8,274 nt of DNA from contig JBBDYO010000014.1 in assembly GCA_040901495.1 (NCBI GenBank), forward strand, positions 1 to 8,274, given 5' to 3'. Every line of letters starts with the position of its first letter. Positions within the stretch are counted from its first letter, which is position 1. The notes under the pieces were generated by a model. It made no database searches. It was not told the DNA's origin and saw only the letters and a program-made list of their open reading frames with translations. Source of the stretch: VRUE01 sp040901495. GTDB lineage: Bacteria > Actinomycetota > Thermoleophilia > Solirubrobacterales > 70-9. The translations under genes and the position numbers were made by a program. This document shows positions 6,217 to 8,274 of the stretch, piece after piece.

Positions 6217-7127
6217 CCGCCCCCCCCGAGGGCGTCGAGCCCGACTTTCCGCTTGCCCGGCTGACGACGATTCGGGCCGGGGGCGCCGCCATGTGGTTTG
6301 CCCGGCCCGAGAGCGATGCGCAGCTGGCTGAGCTGTTGGCCTGGGCGCATGGGGAGGGGCTTCTGATCGGAGTGATCGGGTCGGGCTCGAACCTGCTCGT
6401 CGCCGATGAGGGATTTCGGGGCCTCGCGATCAAGCTGGCGGGGGGGCTGGTGACGATCGAGCACGAGGGCGACCGGATCCTCTGCGGCGGCGGTGCGCGC
6501 CTGCCTTCGGCGGCGGCAAAGGCGGCGGGCTGGGGCCTCTCCGGCCTCGAGTTCGGCGTCAACATCCCCGGCACGGTTGGCGGGGCGGTGAAGATGAACG
6601 CGAATGCCTACGGCGGCGAGCTTGCCCGGGTGCTCGAGTGGGTGGACATCTGCACGCCGCAGGGGCGCGATCGCCGCGAGCCCGATCAGCTCGACTTCGC
6701 CTACCGCCGCTCCAACCTCGGCCCCGAGGAGGTGGTGTCGCGTGCCTCTTTCCGGCTGACGCCGAGCGACCCGGAGGAAGTCAAGGCGACGATGGCCGGG
6801 ATGCGCGAGAAGCGCCACGAGGCGCAGCCCGCGGGGATCAAGACCTTCGGCTCGACCTTCAAGAACCCTGAAGACGAGCGGGCCGAAGGCCAGACGGCGG
6901 GTCAGCTGCTCGAGGCGTCGGGCGCTCGCTCCCTGCGGGTAGGTGGCGCCCGCTTCTCGGAGAAGCACAGCAACTTCGTCGAGAACAGCGGCGAGGCCAC
7001 CACCGCCGATGTTCTGGAGCTGATGGCCGAGGGTCGCCGCCTTGTCCATGAGCGCTTCGGAATAGAGCTGGAGCCAGAGGTGCAGCTGCTCGGCGACGTG
7101 CGCTGGCCGGATGGGTGGAATCTGTGA
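6213..7127 (+). CDS. murB: UDP-N-acetylenolpyruvoylglucosamine reductase (MurB)
   Basis: MurB is a cytoplasmic FAD-dependent oxidoreductase that uses NADPH to reduce UDP-GlcNAc-enolpyruvate to UDP-MurNAc, the substrate of MurC next door. It has 304 residues. The FAD-binding half has the entry TTIRAGGAA (18-26), GSGSNLLVADEGF (56-68), GLEFGVNIPGTVGGAVKMNA (111-130) and NAYGGEL (131-137). The substrate half has FAYRRSNLG (162-170), FGSTFKNP (212-219, with Ser214 as the expected catalytic proton donor), EASGARSLRVGGARFSEKHS (234-253) and LEPEV (286-290, supplying the acidic catalytic residue). The short YR-x-S region, without the extra loop of the E. coli type, fits type II MurB. The GTG start overlaps the murC stop as GTGA. 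The 3' end overlaps the next gene. Confidence 0.96.
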   Translation: MTAPPEGVEPDFPLARLTTIRAGGAAMWFARPESDAQLAELLAWAHGEGLLIGVIGSGSNLLVADEGFRGLAIKLAGGLVTIEHEGDRILCGGGARLPSAAAKAAGWGLSGLEFGVNIPGTVGGAVKMNANAYGGELARVLEWVDICTPQGRDRREPDQLDFAYRRSNLGPEEVVSRASFRLTPSDPEEVKATMAGMREKRHEAQPAGIKTFGSTFKNPEDERAEGQTAGQLLEASGARSLRVGGARFSEKHSNFVENSGEATTADVLELMAEGRRLVHERFGIELEPEVQLLGDVRWPDGWNL

Positions 7128-7651
7128 GGCGCTGGGTCTTCCTCGGCGTGGCGATCTTCGCGGGGCTGGCGGTTGTCTACCTCGTCCTGCTGCGGAGCTC
7201 GAGTGTCGCGCCTCGTCTGGTTGCCCCCTCGCCGACGTCGGTGATCGGGTCCGGAGAGGACGCCGTGGGGGTCTCTGCCATCGGAGTAATCCTGGCTTGG
7301 CAGCCCGCTCCCGAGGAAGGGTCGCTGCCGAGATTGCCGCTGTCCGAGCTCCCCGAGAATGGGCGGCTCGCCGGTCCGATGCTCCAGCAGGCTCGTGTTC
7401 TCGGGGGCGCGCCGCCGGCCCTGCGCCCCTATGTGGCGAGCAGCTACTACGGGGAAAGCGGGGTGGACGTCGAGCTGACCTCAGGGATCGAATTGCGGTT
7501 TGGGGATGCCTCGAGAATCGACGAAAAGTGGCAGGCGGCGGCCACCGTTCTGGCCGATCCGTCGATTACCGCGCTCGATTATGTCGACCTGCATGCACCG
7601 CGCCACCCGTCGATTTATGGGGAAGGCCACACGCTGCCGCCCGTCTCATGA
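7124..7651 (+). CDS. ftsQ: Short FtsQ/DivIB-like division protein, apparently without a POTRA domain
   Basis: FtsQ is a single-pass membrane protein that links the early division ring to FtsB/FtsL and later proteins. This product has 175 residues, shorter than usual FtsQ (roughly 220-310). Residues 1-3 (MRR) precede one hydrophobic helix (4-23) and an outward-facing domain. The C-terminal half resembles the FtsQ beta domain: LPLSELPENGRLAGPMLQQA (71-90), ALRPYV, VDVELTSGIELRFGD (114-128), ASRIDEKWQAAATVLAD (129-145) and DYVDLHAPRHP (152-162). The POTRA segment that normally follows the helix is not evident; only about 45 residues rich in Ser, Pro, Val and Gly sit there. GTG 7124 overlaps the murB stop (GTGA), as at other junctions, with GGGTGG (7113-7118) before it. 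GTG 7115 is an alternative that adds three residues. Its place before ftsZ supports the call; similarity alone is modest. Confidence 0.75.
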   Translation: MRRWVFLGVAIFAGLAVVYLVLLRSSSVAPRLVAPSPTSVIGSGEDAVGVSAIGVILAWQPAPEEGSLPRLPLSELPENGRLAGPMLQQARVLGGAPPALRPYVASSYYGESGVDVELTSGIELRFGDASRIDEKWQAAATVLADPSITALDYVDLHAPRHPSIYGEGHTLPPVS

Positions 7652-7719
7652 CGTCTGGGATCGGTTCTGGCACTGCACACGCGATCAGGCCGAATCGCCT
7701 GTTCTAGAGCGGTAATCGG

Positions 7720-7752
7720 GGCCTTTGAGGGGTCTTCTCCAGGCTCAAGGCC
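7720..7752 (+). other. Stem-loop downstream of the ftsQ-like gene
   Basis: GGCCTTTGAG (7720-7729) pairs with CTCAAGGCC (7744-7752), with one bulged T, around a 14-nt loop. It starts 69 bases after the ftsQ-like stop. It is followed by AAACCC rather than Ts, so it is at most a weak or factor-assisted terminator. It could also serve as an RNA processing or 3'-end stability element. Confidence 0.4.
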
Positions 7753-7808
7753 AAACCCTCGACCTCAGAGTTAGGTTCGCGAAACTCTAAAGTTTGCATT
7801 GAGGGTTT
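7753..7808 (+). promoter_or_regulatory. Nested inverted repeats, possible operator upstream of the ftsZ promoter
   Basis: Outer arms AAACCCTC (7753-7760) and GAGGGTTT (7801-7808) are perfect reverse complements 40 bases apart. Between them lie AGAGTT (7767-7772) with AACTCT (7783-7788), the 8-bp palindrome TTCGCGAA (7776-7783), and AAACT-N4-AGTTT (7782-7795). The cluster ends 26 bases before the -35 box. The ACCTC, GAGGGT and AACT/AGTT elements recall MerR-family operators, and actinobacteria have a MerR-type regulator of ftsZ (FtsR in Corynebacterium). That link is inference only; no exact site was matched. Confidence 0.45.
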
Positions 7809-7834
7809 GTGGTTGCAGGATGCCTCCCGAAGGT

Positions 7835-7863
7835 TTGACAGAGGGCCAAAAATGCCCTACGTT
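7835..7863 (+). promoter_or_regulatory. Probable ftsZ promoter (sigma70 type)
   Basis: A perfect -35 box TTGACA (7835-7840) is followed, after a 17-base spacer with an A-run, by TACGTT (7858-7863), which fits the loose actinobacterial -10 consensus TAnnnT. A start near 7870 would give a 5' leader of about 115 bases. A dedicated ftsZ promoter is common, since FtsZ is needed in larger amounts than the Mur enzymes. Confidence 0.6.
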
Positions 7864-7985
7864 GAGCGCAATTTCCGTGGTTCAAGTCATAGGCCGAACC
7901 CTTAAGCCTTGCTGAAGCCTCGGACAGAACAAAGGCTCAACTCAAACGCTAGCCCTGTGGGCCGGCGAGCTGGAGAAATCGGGAG

Positions 7986-8274
7986 ATGGAATCCACTTAT
8001 TTGGCCGTGATCAAGGTCGTCGGAGCTGGCGGCGGCGGTACCAATGCCGTCAGCCGGATGGTCGACGCTGGGATTCGTGGCGTCGAGTTCGTCGCGGTCA
8101 ACACCGATGCGCAGGCCCTGCAGGCCTGCGATGCCGACATCAAGCTTTCGATCGGTCAGGAGCTGACCAGGGGCCTCGGCGCCGGTGGCAATCCGGAGAT
8201 CGGCGCGGGCGCCGCCGCTGAGAGCCGCGACGAGATCAAGGAGGCGCTGAAGGGCGCCGACATGGTCTTCGTCA
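7986..8274 (+). CDS. ftsZ: Cell division GTPase FtsZ, N-terminal part, running off the window
   Basis: FtsZ is the tubulin-like GTPase that forms the cytoplasmic division ring and recruits the septal machinery. Only the first 96 residues are present, with no stop before the edge. They match the N-terminal GTP-binding domain: YLAVIKVVGAGGGGTNAV (5-22, nucleotide-contacting glycine loop), GVEFVAVNTDAQAL (32-45) and GLGAGGNPEIG (63-73), ending in LKGADMVFV. The diagnostic GGGTGTG loop lies beyond the edge. The N-terminal tail before the core is very short. ATG 7986 is chosen because GGAG (7972-7975) lies 10 nt upstream; the GGGAG touching the ATG is too close to act as the ribosome site. No ftsA precedes it, as usual in actinobacteria. 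Confidence 0.97.
   Translation, partial: MESTYLAVIKVVGAGGGGTNAVSRMVDAGIRGVEFVAVNTDAQALQACDADIKLSIGQELTRGLGAGGNPEIGAGAAAESRDEIKEALKGADMVFV

Larger units (their letters stand above)
7652..7985 (+). promoter_or_regulatory. Non-coding ftsZ upstream region
   Basis: This 334-base stretch holds no convincing gene on either strand and is visibly more AT-rich than the coding blocks. In order it contains a hairpin (7720-7752), nested inverted repeats (7753-7808), a sigma70-type promoter (7835-7863), and an untranslated leader of about 115 bases before ftsZ. No intrinsic terminator with a T-run follows the ftsQ-like gene, so transcription from upstream may also read into ftsZ. Confidence 0.7.

Noticed and set aside
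7111..7707. Alternative 198-codon frame over the ftsQ-like gene
   Set aside because: It lacks a membrane segment and is rich in Arg, Gly, Ala and Cys. The frame at 7124-7651 has a helix plus FtsQ-like sequence and the expected GTGA overlap.
7720..7752. Intrinsic terminator after the ftsQ-like gene
   Set aside because: The stem is good but no T-run follows on either strand, so I list it only as a stem-loop.

Overview
The window is the central and distal part of a division and cell wall (dcw) cluster. All genes lie on the + strand, in the order mraY(3' end) - inserted gene - murD - ftsW - murG - murC - murB - ftsQ-like - ftsZ(5' end). This order, the lack of ftsA between ftsQ and ftsZ, the high GC, and start/stop overlaps (ATGA, GTGA) at nearly every junction point to a high-GC actinobacterium. 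The small FtsQ-like protein and the style of MurG and FtsZ suggest the class Thermoleophilia (Solirubrobacterales-like). That placement is an impression from memory, not a search result.

Layout. Bases 3-140 encode the last 45 residues of MraY. Bases 141-1246 are foreign to a normal cluster: a leader with a 16-codon micro-ORF and a hairpin, a 298-residue protein with a PD-(D/E)XK nuclease-type core (282-1178), and a 68-base gap with a perfect 8-bp hairpin just before murD. Bases 1247-7127 carry a tightly overlapping block, murD, ftsW, murG, murC and murB. It makes UDP-MurNAc-L-Ala-D-Glu (MurB, MurC, MurD), converts lipid I to lipid II (MurG) and polymerises septal glycan (FtsW). Bases 7124-7651 encode a short one-pass membrane protein with an FtsQ-like C-terminus. 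Bases 7652-7985 are a 334-base non-coding region with nested inverted repeats and a good sigma70-type promoter, followed by ftsZ from 7986 to beyond the window edge.

Most notable: (1) murC, normally essential and single-copy, is split by an in-frame TAA (5719-5721) while sequence on both sides stays conserved, and its central domain is unusually short. (2) A probable nuclease gene sits inside an essential operon. (3) The FtsQ-like protein seems to lack the POTRA domain. (4) The ftsZ upstream region has palindromes that look like an operator. (5) ftsW and murG overlap by about 92 bases, so the basic FtsW tail is written out of frame over the conserved MurG glycine-rich loop. No tRNA, rRNA, CRISPR array or insertion sequence was seen.
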